DNA of 64,000 nucleotides from Nocardioides allogilvus (GTDB lineage Bacteria; Actinomycetota; Actinomycetes; Propionibacteriales; Nocardioidaceae). Made by a program: the position numbers and the translations under genes. This document shows, piece after piece, positions 1 to 11,556 of the stretch. A model generated the notes under the pieces. The model was not told where the DNA came from and did no database searches. It worked only from the letters and a program-made list of their open reading frames with translations. The stretch covers positions 62,001 through 126,000 of the forward strand of contig NZ_PZYX01000001.1 of the NCBI RefSeq assembly GCF_003047285.1, read 5' to 3'. Each line of letters starts with the position of its first letter. Position 1 is the first letter of the stretch.

Positions 1-1152
1 GGCAGCCAGCCCGGTCAGGTCACCGCGACGCAGCGCCGCCTCCAGCTCGCGGCGTTCCTCGGGGAGGTAGCCGCCGCGGTAGGACGCCACCCGGGCCGGC
101 AACGACGGGTCGACGTCGGCGAGGAGCTCGGCGGCCGTCGCGGCCACCTGCTCGGCTCCCCGGCGGGAGCGGACGAAGGCCAGCGTGCGGATGTCCTCGG
201 CGACGAGGTCGGCGAGCAGGTCGGCGACCTCGGAGGAGGCCGCGCGCCGCACGGGCGCACCGTTCTCCCCGGCGTAGCTCGTGAACGGTGGCTCCCACAG
301 CAGCAGCGAGACCTGCCCGCGCGGCGAGTGGTCGGCGGTGATGGCGAGCACGTCGTGCCCGGTGAGCCGACCGGCGGCGACCTCCGGGTCGGCGACGGTG
401 GCGGAGGCGAGGATGAAGGTGGGGTTGGCGCCGTACATCGCGCAGATGCGACGCAGCCGCCGCAGGACGTGGGCGACGTGGGCGCCGAAGACGCCGCGGT
501 AGTGGTGGCACTCGTCGACCACGACGTAGCGCAACGACCCGAGGAAGGCCGCCCAGTGGGCGTGCCGGGGGAGCAGCGAGTGGTGCAGCATGTCGGGGTT
601 GGTCAGGACGTATTCGCCGAAGTCGCGGGTCCAGTCGCGCTGCTCGCGGGTGCTGTCGCCGTCGTGGGTGCAGGCGCGCACGTCGAGGCCCAGGGCGGCG
701 ATGTTGGTCAGCTGGTCGTTGGCGAGTGCCTTGGTCGGCGCGAGGTAGAGGACACCCGCCCCGCGCTCGCCGCGTCGGCCCCGCCCCTCGCGGATGGCCG
801 TGAGGGCCGGCAGCTGGTAGGCCATCGACTTGCCCGAGGCGGTGCCGGTGGAGAGCACGACGTGCTGGCCGGAGTGGGCGGCGTCCGCGGCGACGGCCTG
901 GTGCTGCCAGGGGGTCGTCGCACCGGCCCGCTCGAAGGCGGCCCGCACGTCGTCGGCGACCCAGTCCGGCCACGGCGCGAACACGGCCGGCCGGGGCGCC
1001 ACCACCTCGAGATGACGCAGCCTGCCCTCGCGGCCCGGCACCGCCGTCAGGCGCGCCACGACCTCGTCCACCCGGCGATGCTGGGGTCCGTCGAGGGTGC
1101 TCACGTTGCGCAGTGTCGCAAACGGCACCGACACCGGAGCGCCGCGGCTCAT
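1..1152 (-). CDS. DEAD/DEAH-box ATP-dependent helicase (YprA/MrfA-Lhr-like), 3' part beyond window
   Basis: The minus-strand frame is open from an ATG at 1152 to base 1 (384 codons, no stop), so the C-terminal part lies outside the window. Visible are the Q-motif-like WQHQA, Walker [10 protein letters not shown], motif Ia APTKAL, a DECH-type Walker B inside [10 protein letters not shown] and motif III SAT, then the start of the second RecA-like domain ([12 protein letters not shown]). Together these identify a superfamily 2 helicase. The large actinobacterial proteins of this kind usually carry a DUF1998-type C-terminus and are linked to DNA repair; that part cannot be seen here. The next upstream ATG (1163) hits a stop after four codons, so 1152 is the start; a GGGG stretch sits just before it. 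Divergent from the anti-sigma antagonist gene, with about 110 bp between them. Confidence 0.88.
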   Translation of the reverse strand, partial: MSRGAPVSVPFATLRNVSTLDGPQHRRVDEVVARLTAVPGREGRLRHLEVVAPRPAVFAPWPDWVADDVRAAFERAGATTPWQHQAVAADAAHSGQHVVLSTGTASGKSMAYQLPALTAIREGRGRRGERGAGVLYLAPTKALANDQLTNIAALGLDVRACTHDGDSTREQRDWTRDFGEYVLTNPDMLHHSLLPRHAHWAAFLGSLRYVVVDECHHYRGVFGAHVAHVLRRLRRICAMYGANPTFILASATVADPEVAAGRLTGHDVLAITADHSPRGQVSLLLWEPPFTSYAGENGAPVRRAASSEVADLLADLVAEDIRTLAFVRSRRGAEQVAATAAELLADVDPSLPARVASYRGGYLPEERRELEAALRRGDLTGLAA

Positions 1153-1262
1153 CCCCAGGTCATGGGTGGGCCTGCGTGGATGCCGTGAGTCATGGTTTGA
1201 TGACTCTCGGCAGCATTCGGGGCGTCCTGCTTCGAGTGGAGTTCTTCCGAATCGGAGCAGTC

Positions 1263-1598
1263 GTGGATCTGACCCTTGCGACCCGCGAGGAAGACGGTCG
1301 CGCCATCGTCGCGGTCGGCGGTGAGATCGATGTCTACACCGCGCCCAAGCTGCGCGACCAGATCACCGAGCTCGTCAGTGGCGGCTCCTACCACATCGTG
1401 ATCGACCTCGAGGCCGTCGAGTTCCTCGACTCCACCGGCCTCGGTGTGCTCGTCGGCGGCCTGAAGAAGGTCCGCGCCCACGACGGCTCGCTCGAGCTGA
1501 TCTGCTCCCAGGAGCGACTGCTCAAGATCTTCCGCATCACCGGGCTGGCGAAGGTGTTCGTGATCCACGACTCCGTCGACCCGTCCGTCGCTCGCTGA
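1263..1598 (+). CDS. bldG: Anti-sigma factor antagonist, BldG/RsbV type (STAS domain)
   Basis: A 111-aa single STAS domain protein. In partner-switching systems such proteins bind an anti-sigma kinase when unphosphorylated and so release a sigma factor. The phospho-acceptor motif DSTGLGVLV is present with Ser57, the position known for Streptomyces BldG. The GTG at 1263 is chosen because GGAGCAG precedes it and the STAS fold begins at once ([10 protein letters not shown]); a longer in-frame extension to 1113 overlaps the helicase start and lacks family similarity. No kinase gene of the RsbW type follows, unlike the bldG locus of Streptomyces; the next gene is the pyrophosphatase. The symbol is by similarity and the cognate partner is unknown. 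Confidence 0.88.
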   Translation: MDLTLATREEDGRAIVAVGGEIDVYTAPKLRDQITELVSGGSYHIVIDLEAVEFLDSTGLGVLVGGLKKVRAHDGSLELICSQERLLKIFRITGLAKVFVIHDSVDPSVAR

Positions 1599-1640
1599 CG
1601 CTCGCTCGTCGATCGCACGTCGCCGTACGGCGGTGCGGTC

Positions 1641-1659
1641 GTTCCGGCATGCCCGGAAC
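1641..1659 (+). terminator. Short inverted repeat after the bldG-like gene
   Basis: GTTCCGG and CCGGAAC form a perfect 7-bp stem around CATGC, about 40 bp past the stop. There is no T-tract. It could be a weak terminator or a protein-binding palindrome; similar half-sites occur near the IclR gene at 16752. Confidence 0.35.
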
Positions 1660-1664
1660 ACGCA

Positions 1665-1680
1665 TGTGATGTGTGACACA
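1665..1680 (+). promoter_or_regulatory. CRP-like palindrome upstream of hppA
   Basis: TGTGA-N6-ACACA lies 81 bp before the hppA start and differs by one base from the CRP-type consensus TGTGA-N6-TCACA. A second imperfect palindrome (GTGATCCGGGTCAC) lies at 1690-1703 and a TAGACT that may be a -10 box near 1711. Motif matching only. Confidence 0.3.
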
Positions 1681-1760
1681 GCCGTCCGCGTGATCCGGGT
1701 CACAGGTGCGTAGACTCCCGCGCGTTCGTACTTAGACGTTCCACTCCCAGGAGGACGCAC

Positions 1761-4073
<2,313 letters not shown>

Positions 4074-4090
4074 TCCACCCCAGCACGACG

Positions 4091-4118
4091 ACGGCCCGCC
4101 GGGAGACCGGCGGGCCGT
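4091..4118 (+). terminator. Intrinsic-type hairpin after hppA
   Basis: ACGGCCCGCCGG and CCGGCGGGCCGT form a perfect 12-bp stem with a GAGA loop, 17 bp past the stop. No long T-tract follows, as is usual for actinobacterial terminators. Confidence 0.8.
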
Positions 4119-4194
4119 TGCCGTTCCACGGTGGCGCGGCGGTCACCGCAGGCGCCCGCGTACTCAACCTCGTGCACGCTGGAAGACTGTCGTC

Positions 4195-5652
4195 ATGACC
4201 GCCGCCCCTGAGCTCACCCTGGCCACCGATCTGCGAGCAGCGCTCGTCGCGGCCGACTTCACCTACGACGCCGTGGCCGAGGTGCTGGGCGACCAGGGCC
4301 ACCGCGCGCTGAGCCGCAACGAGACCACGCCGGGCGTACGCCGCACGGCGGACGGCTCCGCACTGAGCACGCTCACCCGGCTGTTCCTGCTCCAGACGCC
4401 GACCACGCACGCGGAGGCGGAGCGTGCGCTGCCCGGACTCGTGGACCGGCTCTGCAACGCCGGCCTGCTCGAGCAGAGCGTCGGCGAGGTCGCGGCTCGG
4501 ATGGACGTCCGCCCCTACTCCACCGACGACGTCGACCTGTGGGTCGTCTCCGACCTGACCCCCGGCCTCGACGGCGCGCCGACCCGGGTCGGCGCCGACC
4601 ACGTGCTCGGCATCTCCAGTGCCTCGACGAGCCTGGCCCAGCTGACGGTCCGCGACGAGGTCGGCCGCGCGCTGGACCTCGGGACCGGGTGCGGGGTGCA
4701 GGCCCTCCACCTCGCGACCCATGCGGCGAGCGTCGTCGCGACCGACGTCAACCAGCGCGCGCTGTGGATGACCCGCTTCAACGCGGTGCTCAACGGCGTT
4801 GAGGTCGACGTGCGCGACGGCTCCTTCTTCGAGCCGGTGGCCGACGAGAGGTTCGACCTGATCGCCACCAACCCGCCGTTCGTGATCAGCCCCGCGACCG
4901 GCGAGCGGCTCGTCTACCGTGACTCCGGGCTGCCCGGAGACCGCGTCGTCGAGGACATCGTCCGCGCGGCGCCGGCCCACCTCACCGAGCGCGGCCTGTG
5001 CCAGATCCTGGCGAACTGGTCGATCCTGCGCGGCACCGAGTGGGACGAGCGCCTCGCCTCCTGGCTGCGCGACGACTGCGACGCGCTGGTCATCCAGCGC
5101 GAGGTCATCGACCCGAGCGAGTACGTCGAGCTGTGGCTCAAGGACGAAGGCGTGCACGGCACCCCCGACTACCCGCGCCGCTACGACACCTGGCTGTCGT
5201 GGTTCGACGAGCAGGGCATCGAGGGCGTCGGTTTCGGCTGGATCAACCTCCAGGCAGGCGGCAGCGGACAGCACCGGCTCGAGGAGTGGCGCTACGACGT
5301 CGAGCAGCCGATCGGGCCGGCGATCGCCGACCACTTCACCGCGACCCGGAGCCAGATCGACGTGACCACGCACCTCGTCGCCCGGCCCGACGTGCTGCAG
5401 GAGACGCAGGGCCCGCCCGGCGCCGAGGACCCGGCCACCATCGTCGTCCGCCAGCAGCGCGGCTTCCGGCGAGCCCGCCAGGTCGACACCGTGGAGGCTG
5501 CCCTGATCGGCGCCAGCGACGGCGACCTGTCGGTGGCACAGATCCTCGATGCCGTTGCCGAGCTCACCGACCAGGACGGCGAGGAGCTGCGCGCGACCTA
5601 CCTGCCGGTCGTGCGCGAGCTGGTCGACGAAGGCTTCCTGACCACGCCGTGA
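4195..5652 (+). CDS. SAM-dependent methyltransferase (N6-adenine/HemK-like, DUF7059-type N-terminus)
   Basis: A 485-aa protein. An N-terminal region of about 150 residues resembles a winged-helix module. The Rossmann methyltransferase core has motif I DLGTGCG at residue 161 and the catalytic NPPF at 226-229, the signature of enzymes that methylate an amino group on adenine, guanine or glutamine. A C-terminal extension ends in a second helical, winged-helix-like segment. The substrate is not evident; rRNA (RsmC-like) or a protein glutamine are both possible. The ATG at 4195 has GGAAG about ten bases upstream and starts right at the conserved region; the open frame extends further upstream into hppA and is rejected. 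Convergent with the next gene, with 19 bp between stops. Confidence 0.8.
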   Translation: MTAAPELTLATDLRAALVAADFTYDAVAEVLGDQGHRALSRNETTPGVRRTADGSALSTLTRLFLLQTPTTHAEAERALPGLVDRLCNAGLLEQSVGEVAARMDVRPYSTDDVDLWVVSDLTPGLDGAPTRVGADHVLGISSASTSLAQLTVRDEVGRALDLGTGCGVQALHLATHAASVVATDVNQRALWMTRFNAVLNGVEVDVRDGSFFEPVADERFDLIATNPPFVISPATGERLVYRDSGLPGDRVVEDIVRAAPAHLTERGLCQILANWSILRGTEWDERLASWLRDDCDALVIQREVIDPSEYVELWLKDEGVHGTPDYPRRYDTWLSWFDEQGIEGVGFGWINLQAGGSGQHRLEEWRYDVEQPIGPAIADHFTATRSQIDVTTHLVARPDVLQETQGPPGAEDPATIVVRQQRGFRRARQVDTVEAALIGASDGDLSVAQILDAVAELTDQDGEELRATYLPVVRELVDEGFLTTP

Positions 5653-5671
5653 CCCGGGTCGCCGCGCGCGG

Positions 5672-6496
5672 TCACGACGCCTCGTCGAGCTCGCCCGGCT
5701 CGGCGATCCGCGCGCTCGCCAGGGCCTGCTCGCGCAAGCGGAGGAGGGTACGGCGAGTGCGGGCCGTGAGCAGGTCGGGCCGGCCGAGCGCCTCGAGCTC
5801 GGGCGTGATCGGCCGTCGCCAGCCCGAAGATGCGGTCGCGGTCGGCCAGGTGACGCGCAGGGCCGCCTGCACGGACTTGCCGTAGGCACTGGGATAGGCC
5901 GTCAGCCCGAAGTGGTCCCGCAGCTGCGACTGGGTGCAGATCGCATGGCCGCTGCCGGGGAACCAGCCGTTGGCCTTGCCGACCGCCCACACGATCCCGG
6001 CGGCGACGTGGGAGGCGGTCGGCGCCAAGGAGACCGCCTCGCGGTCGACCTCCCACAGCGTCACCAGGGCGCGCCGGCACGCGTTGCCCCACTCCTCCAC
6101 GTGCAGGAGCACGTTGGCACAACCGTCGAGAAGCTCCGCGACGGCCAGCAAGCGCTGCTGGTCGGACGCGCGCTCCGCGGTGGGCACGTCGGTGTCGTCG
6201 TCACCGAGGGGCTCGCCGCCCAGCGCCAGGAGGGAGTCGCGGCCGCCGGCCTGTTCGTCCAGCCACTCCAGCAGCCGGACGTGGACGGGGACCGCGGGTG
6301 ACGGCGCGGGCTCCACCGGCTGCCGCTCGCGAGCCAGCGACCGCGCGAACTCGGCGTACGGGCCATCGGCTGCTTGTTCCGACCAGGTCTCGGCCAGACG
6401 GCCGCCGACGAAGACGAGGTGCGTGACGACGTCGCTCTGTGGGTGGACGGAGGGGTAGGACGGGGTGGACCAGGGGTCGTCATAGTGGTCGTGCAC
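5672..6496 (-). CDS. Conserved protein of unknown function
   Basis: A 274-aa soluble protein with no signal peptide. The N-terminus is His/Asp/Pro-rich. The central part is helical and includes a segment VAAGIVWAVGKANGWF, reminiscent of the cyclin-like repeat fold of DUF6398-type proteins, but the family assignment is uncertain. The GTG at 6496 is preceded by GAAGGAGC at good spacing. It is transcribed away from topA; the 258 bp between the two genes must hold both promoters. Confidence 0.65.
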   Translation of the reverse strand: MHDHYDDPWSTPSYPSVHPQSDVVTHLVFVGGRLAETWSEQAADGPYAEFARSLARERQPVEPAPSPAVPVHVRLLEWLDEQAGGRDSLLALGGEPLGDDDTDVPTAERASDQQRLLAVAELLDGCANVLLHVEEWGNACRRALVTLWEVDREAVSLAPTASHVAAGIVWAVGKANGWFPGSGHAICTQSQLRDHFGLTAYPSAYGKSVQAALRVTWPTATASSGWRRPITPELEALGRPDLLTARTRRTLLRLREQALASARIAEPGELDEAS

Positions 6497-6754
6497 GGGT
6501 GCTCCTTCGGGTGGTTGTGGTGACGTGTCACGCTGGCACCACCGACCGACAATCGAGCTCGGTTATCCACAGACCCGGCCCCGGCCGCCCGTTGCACCGT
6601 CCATCCACAGGGACGCGCAGGAGTGGACGTCTCGATTTCACGCGCTACGGTTGCGGCGCAATCGGGTCGGCACTGGGGACGGACACCGGGATCTTGCGTC
6701 GCGGACTCACTGGGAGTCGCCCGACGATTCATTGGCAGGGAGCAGGAGAAACAC

Positions 6755-9487
6755 GTGGCACACAAGCTGGTCATCGTCGAGTCGCCCAAGAAGGCGCAGA
6801 TGATCGGCGGCTACCTCGGCAGCGGGTATGTCGTCGAGTCGTCCATCGGTCACATCCGCGACCTGCCCAACAACGCCGCTGACACGCCGGCCAAGATCAA
6901 GGACAAGCCGTGGGGCCGGCTCGCCGTCGACGTCGACAACGGCTTCGAGCCCTACTACGTCGTGCCGCGCGACAAGAAGAGCCACATCGCGAAGCTGAAG
7001 AAGCTGCTCAAGGACGCCGACGAGCTCTATCTCGCCACCGATGAGGACCGCGAGGGTGAGGCCATTGCCTGGCACCTCCTCGACGAGCTCGCCCCCAAGG
7101 GCATCCCGGTCAAGCGGATGGTCTTCCACGAGATCACCAAGTCGGCCATCCTCGCGGCGGCCGACAGCCCGCGTGAGCTCGACATGGACCTCGTCGAGGC
7201 CCAGGAGACGCGCCGCATCCTCGACCGCCTCTACGGCTACGAGGTCTCACCCGTCCTGTGGCGCAAGGTCATGTCCGGCCTGTCCGCGGGTCGCGTGCAG
7301 TCCGTGGCCACCCGGCTCGTGGTCGACAAGGAGCGCGAGCGGATGAAGTTCCGCGTCGCGTCCTACTGGGACCTCGAGGGCACCTTCGACGCCGGCAGCT
7401 CCCACGACCAGCGGATGTTCCCGGCCAAGCTCCACTCCCTCGACGGCGCCCGCGTCGCCCGCGGCAGCGACTTCGGCCAGGACGGCGTCCTGAAGAAGGA
7501 CGGCATCGTCCACCTCGACCGCGCCCGCGCCGAGGCCCTGGCTGCCGCGCTCGAGGACACGACGTACGACGTCCGGTCGGTCGAGTCCAAGCCCTACCGC
7601 CGCTCGCCCTATGCGCCCTTCCGCACCACCACGCTCCAGCAGGAGGCCGGCCGCAAGCTCGGCATGAGCTCCAGCGTCACGATGTCGGTCGCGCAGCGCC
7701 TCTACGAGGGCGGCTACATCACCTACATGCGAACCGACTCCACGACGCTGTCGGGCACGGCCATCAACGCCGCCCGGGAGCAGGTTCTCGAGCTGTACGG
7801 CGCCGAGTACGTCCCCGACGCCCCGCGCACCTACGCCTCCAAGGTCAAGAACGCGCAGGAGGCCCACGAGGCGATCCGCCCGGCCGGCGACTCCTTCCGC
7901 ACGCCCGCGCAGAGCGGCCTGACCGGCGACCAGTTCCGGCTCTACGAGCTGATCTGGATGCGCACGGTCGCGTCGCAGATGAAGGACGCGACCGGCCAGT
8001 CCGTCTCGATCCGCATCGGCGGGACCTCCTCGACGGGTGAGGACGCAGTCTTCTCCGCGAGCGGTCGCGTCATCACCTTCCACGGCTTCCTCAAGGCCTA
8101 CGTCGAGGGCACCGACGACTCGTCGCAGCGCGACGACCAGGAGACCCGCCTGCCCAACCTGACCCAGGGCGAGGCCGTCTCGGCCGCGTCGGTCCAGGCC
8201 GCTGGGCACGAGACGAAGCCGCCGGCGCGCTACACCGAGCCGACGCTGATCAAGGAGCTCGAAGAGCGCGAGATCGGGCGCCCGTCGACGTACGCCTCAA
8301 TCATGGGCACCATCGTCAACCGCGGCTACGTCTACAAGAAGGGCTCGGCGCTCGTGCCGGCCTGGCTGGCGTTCTCCGTCGTGCGACTGCTGGAGAACCA
8401 CTTCCCGCGGCAGATCTCCTACGAGTTCACCGCCCGCATGGAAGACGTCCTCGACGACATTGCCGGCGGTCGCCGCGACCGCAAGACCGAGCTGGCCGAG
8501 TTCTACTTCGGCGGCGGCGAGATCGAGGGCCTGCACACGCTGGTCAACGAGCTCGGCGACATCGACGCCAAGGAGCTCGCGACCTTCCCGATCGGCGAGG
8601 GCATCGACCTGCGCGTCGGTCGCTACGGCCCGTACGTCGAGGGCCCCGGCCCCGAAGGCGACGAGGGCGCGCTCGTGCGGGCCAACGTGCCGGACGACCT
8701 GCCGCCCGACGAGCTGACGCTGGTCAAGGCGCGCGAGCTGCTCGCCAACCCGGCCGGCGAGGAGGCCGTGCTCGGCATCCACCCGGAGACCGGGCTGGAG
8801 GTCGTCGCCAAGAACGGCCGCTTCGGCCCCTACGTCACCGAGGTCCTGCCCGAGGACGCGCCCAAGTCGGCCAAGGCGCGCACCGGCTCGCTGTTCAAGT
8901 CGATGTCGCTCGACACCGTGTCGCTCGAGGAGGCCGTCAAGCTGCTCGAGCTGCCGCGCGTCGTCGGCGCAGGCGAGGACGGCGAGGAGATCACCGCGCA
9001 GAACGGGCGCTACGGCCCCTACCTCAAGCGCGGCACCGACTCCCGCTCGCTGACCAGCGAGGACCAGATCTTCGACATCACCCTCGACCAGGCGCTCGCG
9101 ATCTACGCCCAGCCCAAGCAGCGCGGTCGCGGTGCCGCGGTCGCTCCGCTCAAGGAGCTCGGCAACGACCCGGTCTCGGGTCAGCCGGTGGTCGTCAAGG
9201 CCGGCCGCTTCGGGGAGTACGTCACCGACGGCGAGTACAACGCCACCCTGCGCAAGGACGACACCGTCGAGTCGATCACCCTCGAGCGCGCGGCCGAGCT
9301 GCTCCAGGAACGGCGCGACAAGGGCCCGGCGAAGAAGGCGGCCAAGAAGGGCGCCAAGAAGGCGCCGGCCAAGAAGGCCGTGAAGAAGACCGCCGCGAAG
9401 AAGACGACGGTCAAGAAGGCCACGACCAAGAAGGCTCCCGCCGCGAAGAAGACGGCGACCAAGAAGACGCCGGCGAAGAAGGCCTGA
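6755..9487 (+). CDS. topA: DNA topoisomerase I (type IA)
   Basis: A 910-aa enzyme that relaxes negative supercoils by single-strand passage. The TOPRIM domain carries Glu9 (VESPKK) and the DEDREGE metal site from residue 96. The catalytic Tyr324 lies in YITYMRTDS. Actinobacterial-type C-terminal repeats (NGRFGPYV, NGRYGPYL, AGRFGEYV) replace zinc fingers and are followed by a tail of about 55 residues made of lysine, alanine and proline (AKKAAKKGAKK and similar), which in mycobacterial and Streptomyces enzymes aids processivity and DNA binding. The GTG at 6755 is chosen for AGGAGAA just upstream and the exact start of the TOPRIM fold. Followed by a paired-palindrome repeat element. Confidence 0.98.
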   Translation: MAHKLVIVESPKKAQMIGGYLGSGYVVESSIGHIRDLPNNAADTPAKIKDKPWGRLAVDVDNGFEPYYVVPRDKKSHIAKLKKLLKDADELYLATDEDREGEAIAWHLLDELAPKGIPVKRMVFHEITKSAILAAADSPRELDMDLVEAQETRRILDRLYGYEVSPVLWRKVMSGLSAGRVQSVATRLVVDKERERMKFRVASYWDLEGTFDAGSSHDQRMFPAKLHSLDGARVARGSDFGQDGVLKKDGIVHLDRARAEALAAALEDTTYDVRSVESKPYRRSPYAPFRTTTLQQEAGRKLGMSSSVTMSVAQRLYEGGYITYMRTDSTTLSGTAINAAREQVLELYGAEYVPDAPRTYASKVKNAQEAHEAIRPAGDSFRTPAQSGLTGDQFRLYELIWMRTVASQMKDATGQSVSIRIGGTSSTGEDAVFSASGRVITFHGFLKAYVEGTDDSSQRDDQETRLPNLTQGEAVSAASVQAAGHETKPPARYTEPTLIKELEEREIGRPSTYASIMGTIVNRGYVYKKGSALVPAWLAFSVVRLLENHFPRQISYEFTARMEDVLDDIAGGRRDRKTELAEFYFGGGEIEGLHTLVNELGDIDAKELATFPIGEGIDLRVGRYGPYVEGPGPEGDEGALVRANVPDDLPPDELTLVKARELLANPAGEEAVLGIHPETGLEVVAKNGRFGPYVTEVLPEDAPKSAKARTGSLFKSMSLDTVSLEEAVKLLELPRVVGAGEDGEEITAQNGRYGPYLKRGTDSRSLTSEDQIFDITLDQALAIYAQPKQRGRGAAVAPLKELGNDPVSGQPVVVKAGRFGEYVTDGEYNATLRKDDTVESITLERAAELLQERRDKGPAKKAAKKGAKKAPAKKAVKKTAAKKTTVKKATTKKAPAAKKTATKKTPAKKA

Positions 9488-9496
9488 TCGACCCCG

Positions 9497-9595
9497 CGAT
9501 GAACTTCTACTCCTACGGGTGGAAGTTCATCGTCGCCCGAGCGTGGCCGGTCGGTTTCCGGCCTGAACTTCCACTCGCTCGGGTGGAAGTTCAGG
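9497..9595 (+). repeat. Paired-palindrome element, copy A
   Basis: Two palindromes centred at 9514.5 and 9578.5, 64 bp apart. The first has 11-bp outer arms CGATGAACTTC/GAAGTTCATCG and a degenerate core. The second has 13-bp perfect arms CCTGAACTTCCAC/GTGGAAGTTCAGG. It starts 9 bp after the topA stop, in a convergent gap. Confidence 0.85.
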
Positions 9596-9618
9596 GGCGG
9601 ACAACCCGACCGGCCGGC

Positions 9619-10341
9619 TCAGCGGGAGGCCGCGCCGCCACCGAGCAGCAACGCGAGCAGGAAGGCCCAGCCGCCGGTGAGCCACACCCGCGCGGGCGGG
9701 CGGGGCCGGAACAGGCCGGTGGCTCCGCCGAGCAGGAAGTACGCCGGCACCCCGACGAGGGGCGCGAGCAGCACCAGCCAGGCCCAGGCCCACCGCGTCG
9801 CCCGCCAGGGGCGCGGACCGGAGATCAGGGCGAGGGTGGCTACGAGGAGCACGAGGTGGGCCAGCGCGTGCCACCCGCTGGCATTCCAGCCGGAGATCGT
9901 CATGGACGCCAGCAGCCGCTCACCCCGGGTGACGCGGAGGTCCGGGTCCAGCGCCGTCAGGTGGTCCGCGACGGAGCCGACCACGACGGGCAGGGCTGTG
10001 CCACCCTTGCGGGCCTCGGCTGCGGAGCGCTCGTCCGAGGCATGGGTCAGCGTCGCCGTACGACGGACGAGGCCGTCCCGCCAGCGGATGTCGACGGTCT
10101 CGTAGCCGGTCGTGCCGGCGCCGAAGTCCGATCTCGACTCCTGCACCTCGGAGATCTCGCCTGCGCGGATGCCGGCCTCGAGGTCGGCGTAGGAGGACTC
10201 CCGCTCGGCGGAGGTCAGCAGGGACGCGAACAGGCAGACCCAGCCGAGCGCGAGGGACCAGGCGACGATCCGCACCTGGCGGGTCGCGTGCTCGATCGGT
10301 GAGCCAAGGTCACCTGTCGGCTGCTCCTCGATGATCGGCAT
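9619..10341 (-). CDS. Membrane protein of unknown function
   Basis: A 240-aa protein. One transmembrane segment lies near residues 22-42 (IVAWSLALGWVCLFASLL), then an extracytoplasmic region of about 100 residues, then three hydrophobic segments in the C-terminal third (WHALAHLVLLVATLALI, WAWLVLLAPLVGVPAYFLL, WAFLLALLLGG). No catalytic motif is recognised. The ATG at 10341 is preceded by AAGGGGGAAG, clearly better than the longer in-frame extension into the upstream divergent gene. Convergent with topA. Confidence 0.7.
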   Translation of the reverse strand: MPIIEEQPTGDLGSPIEHATRQVRIVAWSLALGWVCLFASLLTSAERESSYADLEAGIRAGEISEVQESRSDFGAGTTGYETVDIRWRDGLVRRTATLTHASDERSAAEARKGGTALPVVVGSVADHLTALDPDLRVTRGERLLASMTISGWNASGWHALAHLVLLVATLALISGPRPWRATRWAWAWLVLLAPLVGVPAYFLLGGATGLFRPRPPARVWLTGGWAFLLALLLGGGAASR

Positions 10342-10431
10342 GCTTCCCCCTTGCCGCGCGTGGACGAAGCCTAGGGCTCCCGCCCCTAGCGGTGTGGCGG
10401 AGCGGTGGGCGAGCGTGTGATCGTCGAGACC

Positions 10432-10881
10432 GTGAGCGACCAACCCGCACCCGAGCACCGCCGTCCCGAAGGTGTCTCCGACGCCACGATCGAGGCCCTG
10501 GGCAAGCTGTCCGCTGCCGTCGACCACGTCGAGCACGCCCGTGGCCACCTCTATGCGTTCCACCGCCTCATCGGCAGTGCGGAGCGGACATTGGAGGAGG
10601 CGACCGACCTGCTCCGCGACGCGGGCCACGACGCCATCGCCGCCGACCTCGACCGCAAGGTGCTGGGGCGCAACCCGCTACCAGGGATGTGGACCTTCCA
10701 GATGGTCGAGGCCTTTGACGACGGCTACTACGCCGAGGCGACCGGGCTCCAGCAGCGTGCGATCGACGAGCTGGTGGAGGGCCGGAGGCACATCTTCGAG
10801 GCGGAGATGAAGGAGCTGCGCCGTACGCGTGGGATCGAGGGCCACGAGGCGACGCCGGACGATGCGGACGGCCAGATCTGA
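10432..10881 (+). CDS. Conserved actinobacterial helical protein of unknown function
   Basis: About 149 aa, soluble and strongly helical and charged (for example SDATIEALGKLSAAVDHVEHARGHLYAFH and AEMKELRRTRG). No cofactor or metal motif is seen. The start is uncertain: GTG at 10432 (VSDQPAPE) was chosen because proteins of this kind tend to begin MSDQ, but GTG at 10405, with GGCGGAG upstream, would add nine residues. It lies just upstream of tmk with a 42-bp gap and could be co-transcribed with it. Confidence 0.6.
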   Translation: MSDQPAPEHRRPEGVSDATIEALGKLSAAVDHVEHARGHLYAFHRLIGSAERTLEEATDLLRDAGHDAIAADLDRKVLGRNPLPGMWTFQMVEAFDDGYYAEATGLQQRAIDELVEGRRHIFEAEMKELRRTRGIEGHEATPDDADGQI

Positions 10882-10923
10882 CGGAGCGCACTGGGCGTCG
10901 GTGCTCGCCCGTAGGGTGTGCGC

Positions 10924-11556
10924 GTGAGCGAGAAGGTCTATGCAGACAGCGGGCTGTTCGTCTGCTTCGAGGGCGGCGAGGGTGCGGGCAAGTCGACCCA
11001 GTCGCGCCTGCTCGCCGACTGGCTCGAGGGGGCCGGTCACACCGTGCTCCTGACCTTCGAGCCCGGTGACACCGAGGTCGGCAAGGCCCTGCGCCAGATC
11101 GTCCTCGACCCCGCGACGGGGGAGCTCTCGCACCGCACCGAGGTCCTGTTGTACGCCGCCGACAAGGCCGAGCACGTCGACACGGTCGTCCTCCCGGCGC
11201 TGGCGCGGGGCGAGGTGGTCATCACCGACCGCTACGTCGACTCCGCGCTGGCCTACCAAGGCGCCGGCCGCGACCTGGTCGTCGCCGAGGTCGAGCGCGT
11301 CAACCGCTGGGCGACGGGCGACCTGCGACCCCACCTGACCGTGGTCCTCGACCTCGAGCCCCAGACCGGCCTGGGCCGGTTCGAGGAGCGCGATCGGATC
11401 GAGGGCCAGTCCCTGGAGTTCCACCAGCGCGTGCGCCAGGGCTTCCTCGGCCTCGCCGACGCCGACCCCGACCACTACCTCGTCCTCGACGCCCGGGCTC
11501 CGATCGACGAGATCGCCGGATCCATCCGCACGCGGGTCGAGGCGATGCTGCCGTGA
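10924..11556 (+). CDS. tmk: Thymidylate kinase (dTMP kinase)
   Basis: A 210-aa kinase that phosphorylates dTMP to dTDP. The P-loop GGEGAGKST lies near the N-terminus, followed by the substrate motif around FEPGDTEVGK, the DRY-type motif TDRYVDSALAYQG and the lid region RFEERDRIE. Two GTG starts lie six bases apart; 10924 gives better spacing from AGGG at 10913. The stop overlaps the holB start by 4 bp (GTGA), so the two are translationally coupled, the usual tmk-holB arrangement. Confidence 0.95.
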   Translation: MSEKVYADSGLFVCFEGGEGAGKSTQSRLLADWLEGAGHTVLLTFEPGDTEVGKALRQIVLDPATGELSHRTEVLLYAADKAEHVDTVVLPALARGEVVITDRYVDSALAYQGAGRDLVVAEVERVNRWATGDLRPHLTVVLDLEPQTGLGRFEERDRIEGQSLEFHQRVRQGFLGLADADPDHYLVLDARAPIDEIAGSIRTRVEAMLP

